A stretch of DNA of 64,000 nucleotides from Tetrahymena thermophila SB210 (GCF_000189635.1 NW_002476507.1:682001-746000), one strand, 5' to 3'. Positions 1 to 14,700 are shown, counted from the stretch's first letter. The notes: generated from the sequence alone by a model not told the origin. Made by a program: numbers and translations.

Positions 1-303
1 AATAATGTAAAATTTGTGATTTATAAGGTTTATTTGATTTTTACCAGAAAAAAATATTATTTATAGAATACTTAAAAAATGCCACAAATTTTATTAATTT
101 TGTCAAAATCCAGCTAGTAAAAATGCAAATTAATCATATCAACGAATAAAATCACTTTTCAGTCTATTTGAAAATGGAAAATAATATTATACATTTTTAT
201 AAAAAGTTTATTTAATACGTTATTTTTTTATTAATTCTGAGATGAAATTATCACAATGTTACATTCCAATCATTTTGTTCTCAAAAGGTAAAATTTTTGT
301 GGT
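1..303. other. 3' flank of the first gene, no gene seen
   Basis: AT-rich sequence after the stop of the minus-strand transporter gene. It probably holds its 3' untranslated region. I see no coding signal or structured element. Confidence 0.5.
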
Positions 304-2396
304 TCATTCAAAATCAGAAGAAATATTATCCTTCAACGAAACATTTCTTTTTTCAATCACAAATTTAGTATCTTGTTCCAAACTATTCTTAAATTAGTGC
401 TCGTGAATATCTTAGCTCAAAGCATCGTCACTGGATATTTAGATTTTAAAATTGTTTTTTGTAAGATTCTTAGAAGTGCTTCGATTGAGATTGGATTAAT
501 CACCATCACCTTTTCTATCTTCTAATATTTCTGAAAGTAAATTGTTGGTATTTTTTCCTTAAACTTCATCTTCATCGTCCTCATCAAGTTATTCCTAAAA
601 ATTTTTAGAGGAGCGCTGTCTATCCTTTAGATATTAAATCATCAAGCTTAAAAACATCAAAGATATGCACAATGGTTATACCACAGTGCTTGAATCCGTC
701 CAATTTTATGGTTCTTTATTAAATATATTAAACAGTGCATTTACTATCCTATCTAAAGCAGAGAATATAGGAATAATTAAATATGAAAAATCACCATATC
801 TCAATAGATCAAAAACCAAAACAATAGGTACTCCAACCTAATAGGTGCAGTAAAAGCTAAATTCAAAGGCTCCAACAAGTATTTCATAAGCTAATTAAGG
901 AATTATACCATAATAGTAAAGCAATGAAGAAATATAGGAAATTGATAATCCTATAGCACTGCAAATAGCCATTCTTAGTGTAAATTCTTGGTTACGGACA
1001 TCAAGTATTATTCCAAGAGCAACTATCCCACCTATACCTCCCAATCCGAACATTCCTAAATAAAAGATATATTTACTGAAATCTTATTGATCAATAAATG
1101 GCTAAAGTGATCCTAACAATTAATTTCTTGTGTACCAATCAAATAATTTTAAGCAAATGGAAGATATAAAAAAGAAAAGCAGATGTTTTAGTTATGGTAG
1201 CTATTTAAAAAAATTTATTTTTGGAGCATCGTTATCATCTTCATAAACTTTTTTAACAAATGATTAGTTCAGTCCCCAAACATTTTAAATAATTCCTCCT
1301 TATTAATTCTAATGTTTTTCCTTTTTCTATTCTTAATTAGCTTCACTCTGATCTTACTAGCCTTCATCATCTTCATTAACAATACTTAACCCCATAATAC
1401 TAGGTTTACCCTGGATAATTAAACCTAATATTGTACTAAGTAGTAAACAAATAAACATAATTCTGTCTTTAACATCATTTATTTCTAATATAAATTTAAA
1501 AGTAATAAATTAATTTTGAAGTTAAAATATTTAAAATATTTAAGCTAAAAAATTTTTTTAATTCACAAAATCTAAAACATTAATTTTAAATTAACATTTT
1601 AAAGCCTTCATAATTAACACTACTTTTTAAAGCGAATCTTCAAATCATTTATTTAAAATGAGCAATACAAAATTTTAATTTATGTTATTATTTAAATCTA
1701 TAATAAAATGAAAAAATAATAACACAAATATCATATACCTTAATTTGCAATTCCTTGGTCCCAATAAACTGTTAGTATACTGAAAAATTCATTTAAGAAG
1801 TAGGTTAAACCAACACAAAGTACTAGCTTTTTATTACTATACCAATTTTTCATCATAACTAGAAGTCTACCAAAGAGAATAGACCTACTTAAGGCAAAAA
1901 ATATAGTAATGAAATATCTTTTATTTATTAAAAATAATATATTTTCCTTCCTTTTGTCTAATTGTAAGAGATAAAAAATTTACTGCAAGAAGATATTTGA
2001 TGCGAAGAATTATAAAGCTGCAATGACAATTATGTAAAACATCAATTAAACAAGAAGGCATGCAGAAATAATAAGGACATTATCACTCATAATTGCAAGC
2101 GGAGCAGCTGAAACAAAGAAGAAAGCTTCAAGCAGATAATAAACTAAATTTTAAATAGAGTTTCCTTCGCTATTTGCTATTGATATTTGAAATATTTTAA
2201 AATAAGTAATTAGAACTAATAATGTAATTAAACAAATGATTTTATGATATTTACAAGAAATTAGAGATAGTAGCCAGTTTAGAATTTAATGGGAACAACT
2301 TAATGAAATCCCTACAAAAAATCCTACAAGCAAGCGGTAAATTTTTAATTTTAATATTGAATCCTTTGCAGAACTCTAAAATTCAAGAGCTTCCAT
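304..2396 (-). CDS. Multi-pass MFS transporter, SLC37/sugar-phosphate-exchanger-like
   Basis: The model has two exons, 2396-1739 and 1484-304, joined across an intron at 1738-1485 (GTATATG donor, TTAG acceptor, phase 1). The exons sum to 613 codons, giving 612 aa. The start at 2396 gives MEALEFQSSAKDS and then a long run of hydrophobic helices. The stop is TGA, with many TAA/TAG codons read as Gln. After the intron an acidic Q/E-rich loop (about residues 240-290) separates two helical halves, as expected for a 6+6 MFS fold. In the second half the glycine-rich stretch FGLGGIGGIVALGIILD resembles the start of the second bundle in SLC37 glycerol-3-phosphate/glucose-6-phosphate exchangers, and WYSNKK in the first half sits like the WF motif there. 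The C-terminal tail is long, acidic and Ser/Asn-rich. Coding is clear. The substrate is not determinable, and the SLC37 assignment is an inference from a few motifs. Confidence 0.6.
1485..1738 (-). other. Intron in the MFS transporter gene
   Basis: An AT-rich 254-nt insert that breaks the reading frame. It starts with GTATATG and ends with ATATTAG on the minus strand. Removal joins G|AA to make a Glu codon and restores one continuous frame. Confidence 0.75.
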
Positions 2397-2775
2397 GAAA
2401 ACTTAAAAAGTGTATTATTAGCCAAATTAAAATCAACAATAATAAAATACAAAAACATTATAATTATACTTTCTTTTTAACTCATGTATTTTTTTTTCTA
2501 AAATTATTTATTTTTTTAGCTTTTCCAAATCTTTATTTTACTTAAATCTACTTCATAAAATAATATTTTATGTAAGTATGATTTGGAGTTTAAACATTTA
2601 AAATAATAATAATTGTATAAAATGTAAATTCCTCTCATAAAAATGTCTAATAAATGTTTTTTTCAATACTATTTATAACATAAAAAACAAATAAAACACT
2701 ATAGCTTATGATAAGATTATTTTCCTAAGAATATCAATATTATATGTTTATACTAGCAATCTTATCTGATATTAT
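2397..2775. other. Intergenic spacer between two minus-strand genes
   Basis: About 380 bases of AT-rich DNA between the stop of the P-type ATPase and the start of the MFS gene. It should hold the ATPase 3' end and the MFS promoter. No specific site was recognised. Confidence 0.5.
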
Positions 2776-5700
2776 TCATTCTTTTTTTGTCTTTTTTTAT
2801 AATGCAGCATAAATTATACCTAAGAGAGTATTCTCATAGAAATAACTTAAAAGTATATAACCAATACCTGCTATGCACATAAATGAACACCAAGAAAAAG
2901 ACATAGATGTGTTGATGTAGAAATAGTAGTAATTGAGAGATGGAACTAAGCACATTTAAATGCAATAGGCTAAAAGTACCATAAAGTTGCAAATAAAAAG
3001 CTTTATTAATAGAAACAGATTAAAATTAATATTAAATTGATATAATTGATTACTTTATTCGTGTAGAAGTTATTTTTGAATGGCTTTCCATCTGAATAGC
3101 ATATTGATAAAGCTAAATAGATAAAATTAGAAAAGAGAAAGAGAGTAGAAACCTCCGAGGAATTCCAAGTCATGATATCTTCCTTCTCATAAAACTACTT
3201 ATTAGCTTCTATTCCTTCAAAAAAGCTTTGCTTAGATAGCAAGAATAATATTACCAATTATGTAATTATATTTAATAGAGTATGACCACCAAGAGAAAGC
3301 ATGTTTTTCAAAGAAATCAATGATTGGTCTGGAAGTTGCATTGAAAGTTTATTTGAAGCGCTTGTCATACCTTTTAAAATAAATTAATTTATAACTTACT
3401 GTTTATATTACTTAATTAATTAGTTGTACCCATAGTTAAGATTAAGGAAGAAACAACAAGGATGTCGATGTAAAGAAGCTAAAGATCAGATTACATGGAA
3501 AAGCAGTAGTATAAAATAGTTGTTGTTGTAAATTATACTATACTGTACATGGCTATAAAATTGAAATTATTAAATGCAGTTTTGAGTCCTGCCCTGCACT
3601 AAATAAGCACTTCTATGATATTTGAAATGCATTCACCACTAAAAGGAGCACTAATTGATGCTTCTAATTAAGAAAGTGCTAATCCAATATCTGCTTATTT
3701 TAAAGCACCACAATCGTTTGCACCATCTCCAACCATTGCCACAGCCTTTTGCTTAATATTATTAAAATATGGATATAAATTAATTTGTATGAAAATTATA
3801 TTAATTAGTTACTCTTTTTTAAAGTAATTCGACTAAATATGTCTTATGGTTTGGTTTCATTCTAGCAAAAATCCTTGTTTTTTCTAATAGCATAAGGGAT
3901 AAATCGTTAATTTCACCTTTAAAGTATATTTCATCAAAAACAGCTCCATTCATAACAAAACCTTCTGACTTTTAATTCTATAAAAAAAAAAATCAATAAA
4001 TCATTTTCTAATTATCAAATTTTTACCAAAGCCTCTCTGATAAATGAGTCCAATACATATTATGAAATTGGCAAATGTAAACTATCAGGTTCTTCTTTTA
4101 AATCTTCACTGCTATTACTATTAGACTACTTATTTAGTTACTAATCATTTTCTATATCTATAGACTCATCTCCAATTTTCTATGATGAGGAAGTTGTGGA
4201 ATTTTTGTCACAAATATAAAGTTAGTCTTGTTTTTCATTCACCTTACATTTTTACTTTATCTCGCCATTAAGAATATCTTTTGTTTAGCTCTTATTACCA
4301 CTAGATTTTTACTAAATTAAAATATTATCTTTCAATTCAATATCATCTACCTAGCTGGATTCCTTATTTGATAGTTTTTTTCTTTCATCATTTTCATTTT
4401 TGCTTATTAAATCTCTAGGCCTGCCTTATGAATTTAATTCTTCTGCTTGCTTTAAAGATTTTAATAATTTGAGTTATTCTTTATCTTTACCAAAAGGTTA
4501 CTCAGATTAATCTTTGTTTTCTTAAGAATCAGTAGAATTAAATGAGGATAGCTCATCTGAAAGGTATTCATCTAATTCATCTACTTCTGATACTTCTGCG
4601 TATGTATTGAATTTACTATTAGTAAGAGTTAGTCTTTTGTTATTTCCTAATTGTGCAAGATTGATAAAAGTGACGTTATCCTCAAAGTCAAAGAAATGGC
4701 ATTTCTCTCCTACTGAAAGAGCAGTTTATGGATTATCACCAGTGGCCATTATTATATTTATTTTAGCCTCTTTTAGTTACTAAAGTGTTTAAGCTGTTGC
4801 CTCTTTTAAAGGATTCTCGAAAAATACAAATCCTAAAAAATTCATTTCACTCTCTATAGACTCTGGCTATAGATTATTAGTATTAACATTTGAATTGTTT
4901 TGATCGGTATTTTATGAACTGTTTTACTGGAATTAACTTATTAAAGAAAATGGTAGCTTTTTATAAGCAAGTGAAAGAACTCTTAATCCCTCCTAAGTGT
5001 ATTTATCAAGCATTTTATTATAGTTTTTTGGGTAATTATTGCAAATTTTATGTATTGCTTCTGGTGCTCCTTTGGAAAATACATACAAAAATTTGTTTTC
5101 TTAGATTAATTCTGATTTGTCTTCACAAATAACTGTCATTTTTTATCTCTCACTAGAAAATTCAAGTGTTTTAATTATTTTAAATTACTAACCAAATGAA
5201 CTGGAAATGTCGCCATTAGCATACAATTTACATCCTGATATATTAAGTAATTATATCTCCATAGGATCACCAATTAAATGATTCTTATAATTATTTTATA
5301 GTGCATCTTACTTTGGAGAACATTACTAGTTTTTTCTTATCATTATAGAATGGCATGATCCCATACAATTCAAACTTATTTACATTGACTTGGATATATG
5401 CTAAGTGTTTTCTTTTTAAAAAACATTCAAAATATCTTCCTTTACAAGTTCATTTTTAAAGAAGTTCCCATTATCATCAATAGGTAAAAATCCTTTTAAA
5501 TCCATTCTATCTTCAGTTAAAGTACCAGTTTTATCAAAAACTACTGTATCAACTCTACCTCCTACTACTACCTGTTAATTCATTTAAAATATTATTTAAA
5601 AGCATAAAATTTATGTTTGAATACTTAATAATTAATTACTTTTTCTGAGTTTATGCAATAAATTTTTTTTTGTTTAAGCATTTACATAGAAAATACAACT

Positions 5701-7371
5701 CCAACCTGTAATGCAAAAGGTAAACTAGGAGGAACTGTTACAGTAAGTAAATCTGTTAGCTTCAAAGCTATGTAGTGCAATTCCATTGTTTGATAAAGTC
5801 TAGGAAGAAGAATAGCAAATGCAACAAATGTGAGAGCAAATAAGAATTTCAAAAATTTGATTGATTCTTCATAAAATCTATTTTTGGAAAGAAAGTTTGA
5901 AAAATTGTAATAATTTATTTAAAATACTTAAAAGAGTGAGGTCTAGGAAATAGAATAGATCTTACTAGTTAACCTCTATGAGTAGTAAACCCTGTTCTAA
6001 TAGCTAAAGCTAAGCATCCGTGTTCAGAAGTATTATTTTATATTTATATAACACTAGTTCCTTCGTATAAAATACACTTTTTATCTACTTCTTCATTAAA
6101 TTCATAATTGTATTTTAAAACTGGAACGGACTCACCTGTCAAACTAGCTTCATTAACAAGTGCCTAGCCTTATATTAAAATGCAATCACAAGGAACTTTC
6201 ATTTAATCTAATAATAAAATCACATAAATAACTATTATCCCTACTAAATTAATAAATTATACCATTGATGTAAAATAAATCTCCTGGGAGTATATTAGAA
6301 GATGTCTATTTTTCAATTTTATCTCTTTTAATCATAATTTCAGTCTCATAAAAGGCAATTTTAGTGAAAGAAGCTAAGTTGCTACGAATTTAGCAAATGT
6401 TAGAAGCAGTTGAAATGCTCAAAATCAAAGTAATTGCTATACAAAAAGCATAATAATCATCGTATGCCCATATGCACACACTGAATATTTAGAACATAAA
6501 GAAGGGATTTATTAACTCTTTGTGCAAATAGCTCCAGTAACTTGGTATAGGAATTTACATGATACATTTACCATAGCACTATTCCAAGAGTTAAAGCTGT
6601 TATTAATTCAATCCCTTTCTTCCTAGTTAATTCTTTTCCAAAAAGTTAGTGTAATTAAAGTGAATGCATTTAAAGTATTTCTCTTCTTCACTATAGATAT
6701 ATCTCAAAAACCTTTTACAATAAACCCAAAATAATTTAAAAAAACAGTTGAAATTTTATTATTTTAAAAATAAATGCCTTATAAAAAATAAATTATAAAT
6801 TTTATTCCTTTGTTTATGATATGTTTATTTAATTGTTCAAAATTAAACGAAATGAAATTAATTATAACTTTTTACCTATTATCAAAAGATATTGCTGATT
6901 ACAATTGAATCTCAAAATCTACCATTTTAATAAAATAAAAAACAATCAAATATTTACTAATTTTTGATAGAAATTAGTGGTGTTCTATATTTTTTATCTT
7001 TTAACTATTTTTTCTAAGAGATTTATATTTTAAATTGATTTGCTTGTTATTAAAATAAATTACTTTCTTCCTCTGGTATCATTATATCATTACGTTTAAC
7101 TATCTGAAACGTATTGTCTAGCTAAACTATCAGGAAATGAGTGGCTTGTTTAATATCATCAGTATAGCAGTATCTAAGCTTCAAGAGGCTTCTTTCGTAC
7201 CAGTTTTCTAACAAGTAGTAGCCTCCAAAAGTAATTATGTTGAGGAGTATTACTAAGAACTATTTGTACTATTATTATTTGAGAGCGTATACTTCTTAGA
7301 TATAGCACTCACCTTCTATTTATGAATTTATTATCTTTATTTACCCATTTATCTTTAATTCTTACTCATCC
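2776..7371 (-). CDS. P5B-type (ATP13A-like) P-type transport ATPase
   Basis: An ATP-driven membrane transporter forming a phospho-aspartate intermediate. The start at 7371 gives MDEQELKINGQ, followed by the P5 N-terminal membrane hairpin (FLVILLNIITFGGYYLL). Family motifs appear in the right order: the actuator TGES (near 6128-6139), the P5 signature PPSLP in helix 4 (near 5707-5745, context LTVTVPPSLPFALQVG), the catalytic DKTGT (near 5522-5537), TGDNP (near 4728-4743) and the hinge GDGAND (near 3712-3738). PP(A/S)LP rather than PPELP points to P5B (ATP13A2-5, polyamine or cation transporters of endolysosomes) rather than the ER P5A type. The C-terminal helices end AALQKKTKKE then TGA at 2778-2776. 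Several AT-rich introns interrupt it, for example about 7060-6924, about 6230-6190 and about 3840-3770. Between TGDNP and GDGAND lies an unusual insertion of roughly 200 acidic, Ser/Gln/Lys-rich residues. The family is certain; the substrate is unknown. Confidence 0.9.
4070..4660 (-). other. Low-complexity insertion in the ATPase P domain
   Basis: In frame with the ATPase, this stretch encodes an acidic Ser/Gln/Asn/Lys-rich segment (for example SEVDELDEYLSDELSSFN) between the TGDNP and GDGAND motifs. Those motifs normally sit much closer together. It is probably a disordered cytoplasmic loop. No stop interrupts it. Confidence 0.7.
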
Positions 7372-8722
7372 ATTACCCTATTTTATTCAATTATATTTTC
7401 CTTTTGTTAAATTTAACTTTTTTTACTTGCTTGAGTTTTAGAAATTAATCCTTATTCTATATTATTTAAATATATTAGTAACTTAGATTTTTTACAAATT
7501 AGATTTTTCCAAAAAATACAAAATTTATTTAATTATAAAAAATTCTTTGATTTTTCTGGACATTTTAAGGATGGTCAAATTTCAGAACTCAAGCAAGCTT
7601 GTAGAACAATTACAAATTTCTTTTACCTTTACTAATTAATCTATATTAATTTAAATAAACCATTTTTATTATTTAAAGATTGATTGATATTACAAATCTA
7701 TTTTAGAAATTAATTGAATTATTTTAAATTTGCATTCAGTTTTTTTACTTTTAATTCAATTTTATAAAATACTTTTTTTGTATAAAAATAATTTTTATTA
7801 TTTTCCCATTTATTTTTCATAAAAATTGCAATAAATTTATTTTCATGATACAAAATTTACATAATTTTAATGAAAATAAAAAAATTAATTAACATAGTTA
7901 TTCAAATCTTAATATCAATCATAAAATAAATCCTTGAATCAAATATTTTTTTCCAATCTAATTTTTAATTTACTTAATCCTATAAATAGATTAGAAATTT
8001 GATTAAAAAAAACTTAATTTAATATTTCAATATATTTTTTCTATAGTAATATTATCTATTCAATTATTATAAACTTAAAAACATTTCCTTAAAAAAATTT
8101 CAATATTACACAATAATAATACAATTAATTATCTTTCTAATTATATTTAATAGAATTCACTAATTTCTGTGTTTTTAACATTTAATTCAATGAAATAAAT
8201 TAAAATCTAAATTTTTAGCAAATGATTACTATAAAGAATAGAAAAATATTTGAATTTTATAAAGATAATTTATAAAAATGAATATTTGTTTAAAATAAAG
8301 AGATAAAACAATTCTTAAGAATATTTTTGATTAATTATAATAAAAGTTTTTAGCTTTTAATTAAATGAACATAATCATAAATTAACTATTTACTATAAAT
8401 ACTTTTGAATGTTAAAAAAACAAATAAATAAATTCTATATTTTTCATAACTAAATTATTAAAATAAAAAAAATTTTGATTTTTTAATACGAATTTTAATA
8501 TTATTTTTTTTTTTAATTTACTTTTTAAATTTTTAGCATAATATTTTTTTAATAATATATTTTGGTTATTTCAAAGCTTTAATATACTAAGAAACAAAAA
8601 TTATTGTTTGTTAATAACGATTTTAAAACTAATTTACTTGCTTAACAAATAATACTTGCTTAATATCTGATTATTAATTTTGGTATTTTTAAATAGATAG
8701 ATAGATCTGATTAAAACTAGAA
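7372..8722. other. Divergent intergenic region
   Basis: About 1.35 kb of very AT-rich DNA between the divergent starts of the ATPase (minus) and the AXDND1-like gene (plus). It should hold both promoters. Poly(A)/poly(T) runs are frequent, but no specific site can be called. Confidence 0.5.
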
Positions 8723-11700
8723 ATGGATCACATAAATAATTAAAAGAGTATAAGTACAAAATAAAATAATAAGTAAATACCTTAGGGAAAAATAGATAAG
8801 GATAGTGATGAAACAAAGCTCCTTAAGTAGAATATAATTAGTAGCCTTAAGAGTGATTTTTTAGAAACGAAATATAATAAAATATGTGCAATATATGAGG
8901 ATGATGATGATTTGGAATTGAATAAATAGGGAAAGTCACCAAAAACTAAAGATCCTACGAATAATAGTAATTAATTAAAAATAGATAAAAATGTTATGCT
9001 CAGTAAATAAGAATAGACTACAAATAATGTTGAGATCTAAAAAAGCAAAGGCCACCAAACATCTTTTTCTTTTCCAAATAAAAAGAATTCAAATTTAGCA
9101 TAAATTTAAGATGTAGAATCTAAGCAGATAGATAATATAAACAATATTGTATAATAAATACCTGAGAGCAATACAGTAGAAGATAAAATAAAAACTGTCA
9201 ACTAAGAGTAATAAATATCAAATAAATAAATTCAAGTCAATAAAAATCGTTTTCATCATGGATTGTCGTAAACTTTATCTAGGTAGCAATCTCGAGCAAA
9301 ATAAAATAGCAATTCAATATAGAAAATAACCCTTAAAAATTTGTTAGAATCTAATAAAGGCTAGCTGTTAAATCTGAATTAATAGCCTATTCATTCTTCA
9401 TAACCATTCTCATAATCATATTCTTAACAAATGTATACTAACAGATAGGATGTAAATAGTAGATAGATTAAGAATATGAACCACTCTTAATCTTTACATA
9501 AACTATAATCTCCTAAGCAATCATCCTGTGATAACAGTTAGCATAATTATAATAATTACAACAATATAAATAATGGCAAAATAATTCCTTTTTCTACAAG
9601 AAGTAGCATAGCAACTCCTTTTAATGAAACAGATAAGTAATATTTCGGAATTTTAGGTAGGAAGGATTCAGATAATTTGAGTATTCAATTATAATAGAAT
9701 ATCAAAAGAAATGAAAATTCTTAATCAATTTCTAGAGGATTTAAAAGTTAAAAAAATAAATTATCTTCTATGCTACTTTCTTAAAAATAAATTAATGACA
9801 TAGAAGAAATTCGTAAAAAGAAAAAATAAGATTTTTATATCTAGTTGAACTCATTTGATAATCAATCTCCTTTAGACCCAAAAAAAACTGTATTAGATAT
9901 CGAAAAATCAGTCGCATCAAATAAATTTGTTTCTGAATTTAACACAAATACATCAGCTGCCACAAATTCTAATAATTATGCTTTTAACTTACAATCTAAT
10001 TCAAAAAAATCAGTTCAATCTTCTAGCAAAAACATCCAAGAATAAAATAAAATGCACCATAAAACATTATCTAATTTTTCTTAAGCATTCAACTAACAAA
10101 TGGTTTCTTTTATAGGCAATGAATAATTTAATCCTTTAGACATCAAATGAATCGATAGCATTGAGGCTATTGATGGAATAGTCCATAAACAACCACAGAT
10201 GATAACCCCTTAAAACTTGTCTTTTTATAAAAATAATAACCTTGCTATTGCATATATGAATTAATAGGTAATAAATAATATTTCTATCTAAAATTTTAAA
10301 GAATTTTTTGTGGTTACTAGTAAATTATTTCATTTGAATAAAATGCAAATCAAATTAAATTAATTATTTTGAGCAAAATATTTTTTTAAAACACTAATCC
10401 TAAATAAAATAAAAACAGAAATAGTAGAACCAAGGTCAATATAAAATGAATGAGTATTTATCAAAAAGAAAAGAGGTAGAAAGTATAAAGATGTGGATGG
10501 TATAATCTCTTGATGGAATAGCTAAATAAAATACATCGCTTCATAAATTATTTACTTAGCAACAACTAGTTTTTAATGCTTGCATAAGTGAATTACTTAG
10601 ATAAATATCTCTTGAATGTAAAGATAGAGCAGACTTAATTTAGACAATTTGGAATAATCACGTAGAGGTAGCAACGAAAGTAGTAGAATTTTATTCAAAA
10701 GAAAATAATAAAGTAGAATGGGACACTATAAATTCAATAAAATAACTGCATAACAGGTACAAAGATGAATTAATTTTATCATAAAAGTACTATGAAGAAA
10801 ATAATAACAAATATATAACTAATAAAAATTAATTGGAGATAGTCATAAAAAAATATAGAATGGAGAAAAAATTAAATAAAGTAAAATATTTTTAAATTCA
10901 GGCAAAGTTAAATAAAATTTTAAATTATAAATAGAGATTGCAAAAGTTATGTAATGCGCTTAAAAATGAAAAACAGACTATCAACAATTTATATTGTGAA
11001 ACATCAAAAGAGTACATCCAAGCAATGATTAATACTGGGAAACTACCATAAGAGCAGGAGAATTACCTCCTTTAGCAATACATGGAAGCCACAAAAGGAC
11101 TATTATCAAGAAAGTTAGACTTCAAAAGAATAAAAGAATCTATTTAAGTACATAAAATTTTATTTTATACAAAAATTTATTAAATTTTACTTTTATAGTT
11201 AAAGGAGTAAACATAGAAACAGTCTGAGCTATTTATGCAGCAAATTGTGTAATTTATTAAAATTAAAAACAAATTTTTTTATTTTTATTGCAATAAGTTA
11301 AGGGAAAACACCTGTTGATTCTGATGAATCTGCAGATGATGACGAAGATATAAAATAGATGTTTTAGAGGAGAAAAATAAGATTTGAAGAAAAAGTAAAT
11401 TCCTTATTTTAAATAAATATGAATTTAAAAAAAATTTTTTACTTAGGGAACCTAGGTAGAGGAAATTAAAAAGATTTCTTAGGAAACTGAAACAGAATAC
11501 AATAGATTTATGGTAATTCATCACTTAATTAATCATTTAATCAATATAATTTACTCATATAAATATCTATATAGACTAGTAAAGGAATTCAAGTTATCCT
11601 AAACCAAAAAAAATCAATAGAAATCTAAACAGAAAATTAAGTTTTAGAGCAGTAAACTCAAACAGATCCTAAATAATTAAAAAACTAATTTGTGTAAACA

Positions 11701-14700
11701 GATATGACTGCTATAAAAGGAGAGGATTTTGAGAAACTAAAGACTGTTTACCTTAAAAAATTAAAAGTAGATCCAACAAGTAATAAATAGCTAGAAATTG
11801 ATGGTTAAATCTCTGAAGAATTCGATTCAAATTAGCTGTCTTATTAAGAAAGTAAAGATCAAAAAAGGACTTCTCTTGAAGAATTAAATATTCCAAGCCT
11901 TAGTAAATATCAGATATCTTAATAAAAGAAACAGAGTAATTATATTAGTATTTATTGAGTCAATTTAAAAGGTTTATTAAAATTTATAAAAGGTTTAAAA
12001 AAGAGTAGAGTAAGCTTGTTTTCAATGTCTTCTCTTCTTAAATCTCCATCTTAAGCAGTTGCAAATGACACAGAAGAAAGCATACCTGAATTAAAAATTG
12101 ACGAGAATCAAGACAACGATTATGAATTTGAGTCATAAAAAAAATTGAAAATCTTTCTCAAAAAAATACTAGATTATACTAAGATTGTTAAGATAGAAAC
12201 AAGAAACCCAAAATAAAATATAACAAATTTTGTAGAAATTACAAGAGAAACATTAAAGTAGTTTGAATCTCTTTCGAGCGAGATTAAATTAAGGTTAGAA
12301 TAACTTTAAAACAAATAAGTAAAATTTTAAATTAATATGGTTGAGTAAGGCATGGAATATGATGAGCTAAAGAATTAATTAGTAGTTAAAGATCAGTAAA
12401 TTGAAGAATTATTAAAAGACTAAAAAAAAATTAATTAACTATTAGATGAGCTTGATATTTCAACAGAAGAAGAGGAAGTAAATTCATTTTAAATTTTTAT
12501 TAATTTAAAGTTTTTGTTAAAATGATAGTAGAATAATTCTCCCTCAACTAAGAATATTGTGAGCTCTATGCACGAAGGGCGAGCAAAAAATCATAGTTCT
12601 TCTTCCTTTGGAACTATACAAATTAAAGAACCATTTTAAAACCATTAAAACGTTTAAAATATGATCAACGAAAGTGAAAATTAAAGGAAACAGGCTACAC
12701 AAATAAAAAAGCGAGCCTCTATAATGCTAAATATGTTACATAGTCAAAAAGATGCACCCTCACCTATACTTTAATCTTAGCAAAATTAAAGTTTTTCTAA
12801 TTTGAATGAGAGTTTAAAAGCTAAAAATCTTGTCCAATAAAGAAGATAATCCTAAATTGTAACTTAACTATTTACTTTAGCCTCAACTCCAGCTCAAAAC
12901 AATTAAATGAACATTTCTTAAGGACTCAATTAATATGTTGATCAAAAAAAATATATTGAGAGTAAAAAATCAATACAAAAAATTAAGAAAATTGTAAAAA
13001 GTAGTACTGCTGGCATGAAATTTAGTTAAAATTCTCTAAGCTTAGATTATTTAATAAAATAAAATATCCAAGACTCTGAAACGTATTAAGCAATAGAGTA
13101 GTTACAATAACATTCAAATAAAATTTCAACATTTAATTAAGAAAGTAAGTATTTTTTATTTTGTTCCATTTATGAATAATTTGTACTTTATTTAATTATA
13201 AAAAAGCAATTGCACATAAGAATACTGTGATTTAAATAAGGAAGATGTTATAATCAATTTACTATGAATTTATTTAAAATTTGAAAAAAGGATACAAATT
13301 AAATAAGCCATTGTGTATCTTACTAAGAGATTTTTTTACAGGAAATTCTGCTGATCCAAAAACTGCAACAAGTATTTCTAAAATTAAAAAAATTGCTGAA
13401 AAATGCTAAATAATCCCAAAATCTTATGAAGAAATATAAATGTTTAATTCTCTGCTTGGTAAATATTTTATTGTTTTGATTAATTTGCAAAATTAAATTA
13501 ATTGGTTTGTTGTTTTTTATAAGGTATTTGCAGATCAAATTAAGAATTTTACGATTAACCAGAATATTTAAACATATATCTCTAGATGCTTTATTATTTA
13601 GCAGTGGAAAATCAATCAGGAAATAATTAAATTTAAGTGATCCATTCTCAATTAAAAACAAATACGACGCTCATTTATAAGTTTTTACCCTCAATTTTAT
13701 CTTCATATCTTCCAGATAAGAAAATTTTTGATATTGTTATGCATCTTCTAAAGCCATATATTAGTGACGATGATATCAATGATAGAGATAACCTTGTTGA
13801 TATTCCTGAACCAGAAGAACAAGAAATGTAGTTTATTGTAAGCTCTCTTAATTTAATTTGCAACTTATTTAAATATATTTCTTTTGTAAATATTTTAGGA
13901 AATTTTGTCTTTTGTACTAAATTAATTTAAAGATCACTCTCTATTTATATATAAACAATATAATCCAATATTTGAATGCATTACTCTAAATGACTAAGAG
14001 AGGATAACAGAAGAACAATTTATGTTTATTTAGAAGCATTTTGGATTTGCAGATGGCAATAAAGCAATCCAAAATCTTTTTAAATTTAGAGAAGCTAGCG
14101 CCAAATAAAAAATGGATAAACAAACATTTGTTGGGTTTTGTAATAGAAATTAAATAATAGATGACTTTAAATTTAAAAATATTGCAGATAATAATTACTA
14201 CGACGATCTAACTAGTTTTGATTTTGAAATCATAGAAAGTACATTCTTTTTTATCTTTCATTTTTATACTTAATTATAAATTTTAATAAATAAAATAGAA
14301 TTAGATAATTTATGGAATAAATAAAAGTAAACTCTATAAAAAATATTCTTTGAGACTCAAGCTTATAAATATATACATAGACGTTTAATTATGTCTATAG
14401 AATCATTTATAGGATTATCAAAGAAATATCCTTAATATAGAAAATATTATAAGTCAAGATCATTCCTTGCTTATAAGCTTCTCAAAATGGAAATGAGGCT
14501 CTTTATTGAAGAATAGTATATGCAGAAACTGTGTATCCCAGAACAATTAATTCTATTAAACAAAATAAGCTAACCAATAATAGTTAATTCATAAATAAAA
14601 TAGATTTAGCGTAAATAAAAAGTACTTAAAAAGGCTGTATCCATAGTGTATAAAAGTGCATTTGATGAAAATAAAATTGAGGATAACAGCGATTAAAGTG

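Noticed and set aside
5700-5760. Possibility that the P-type ATPase is the ER P5A type
   Set aside because: The helix-4 motif is PPSLP, closer to P5B (PPALP) than to the PPELP of P5A.
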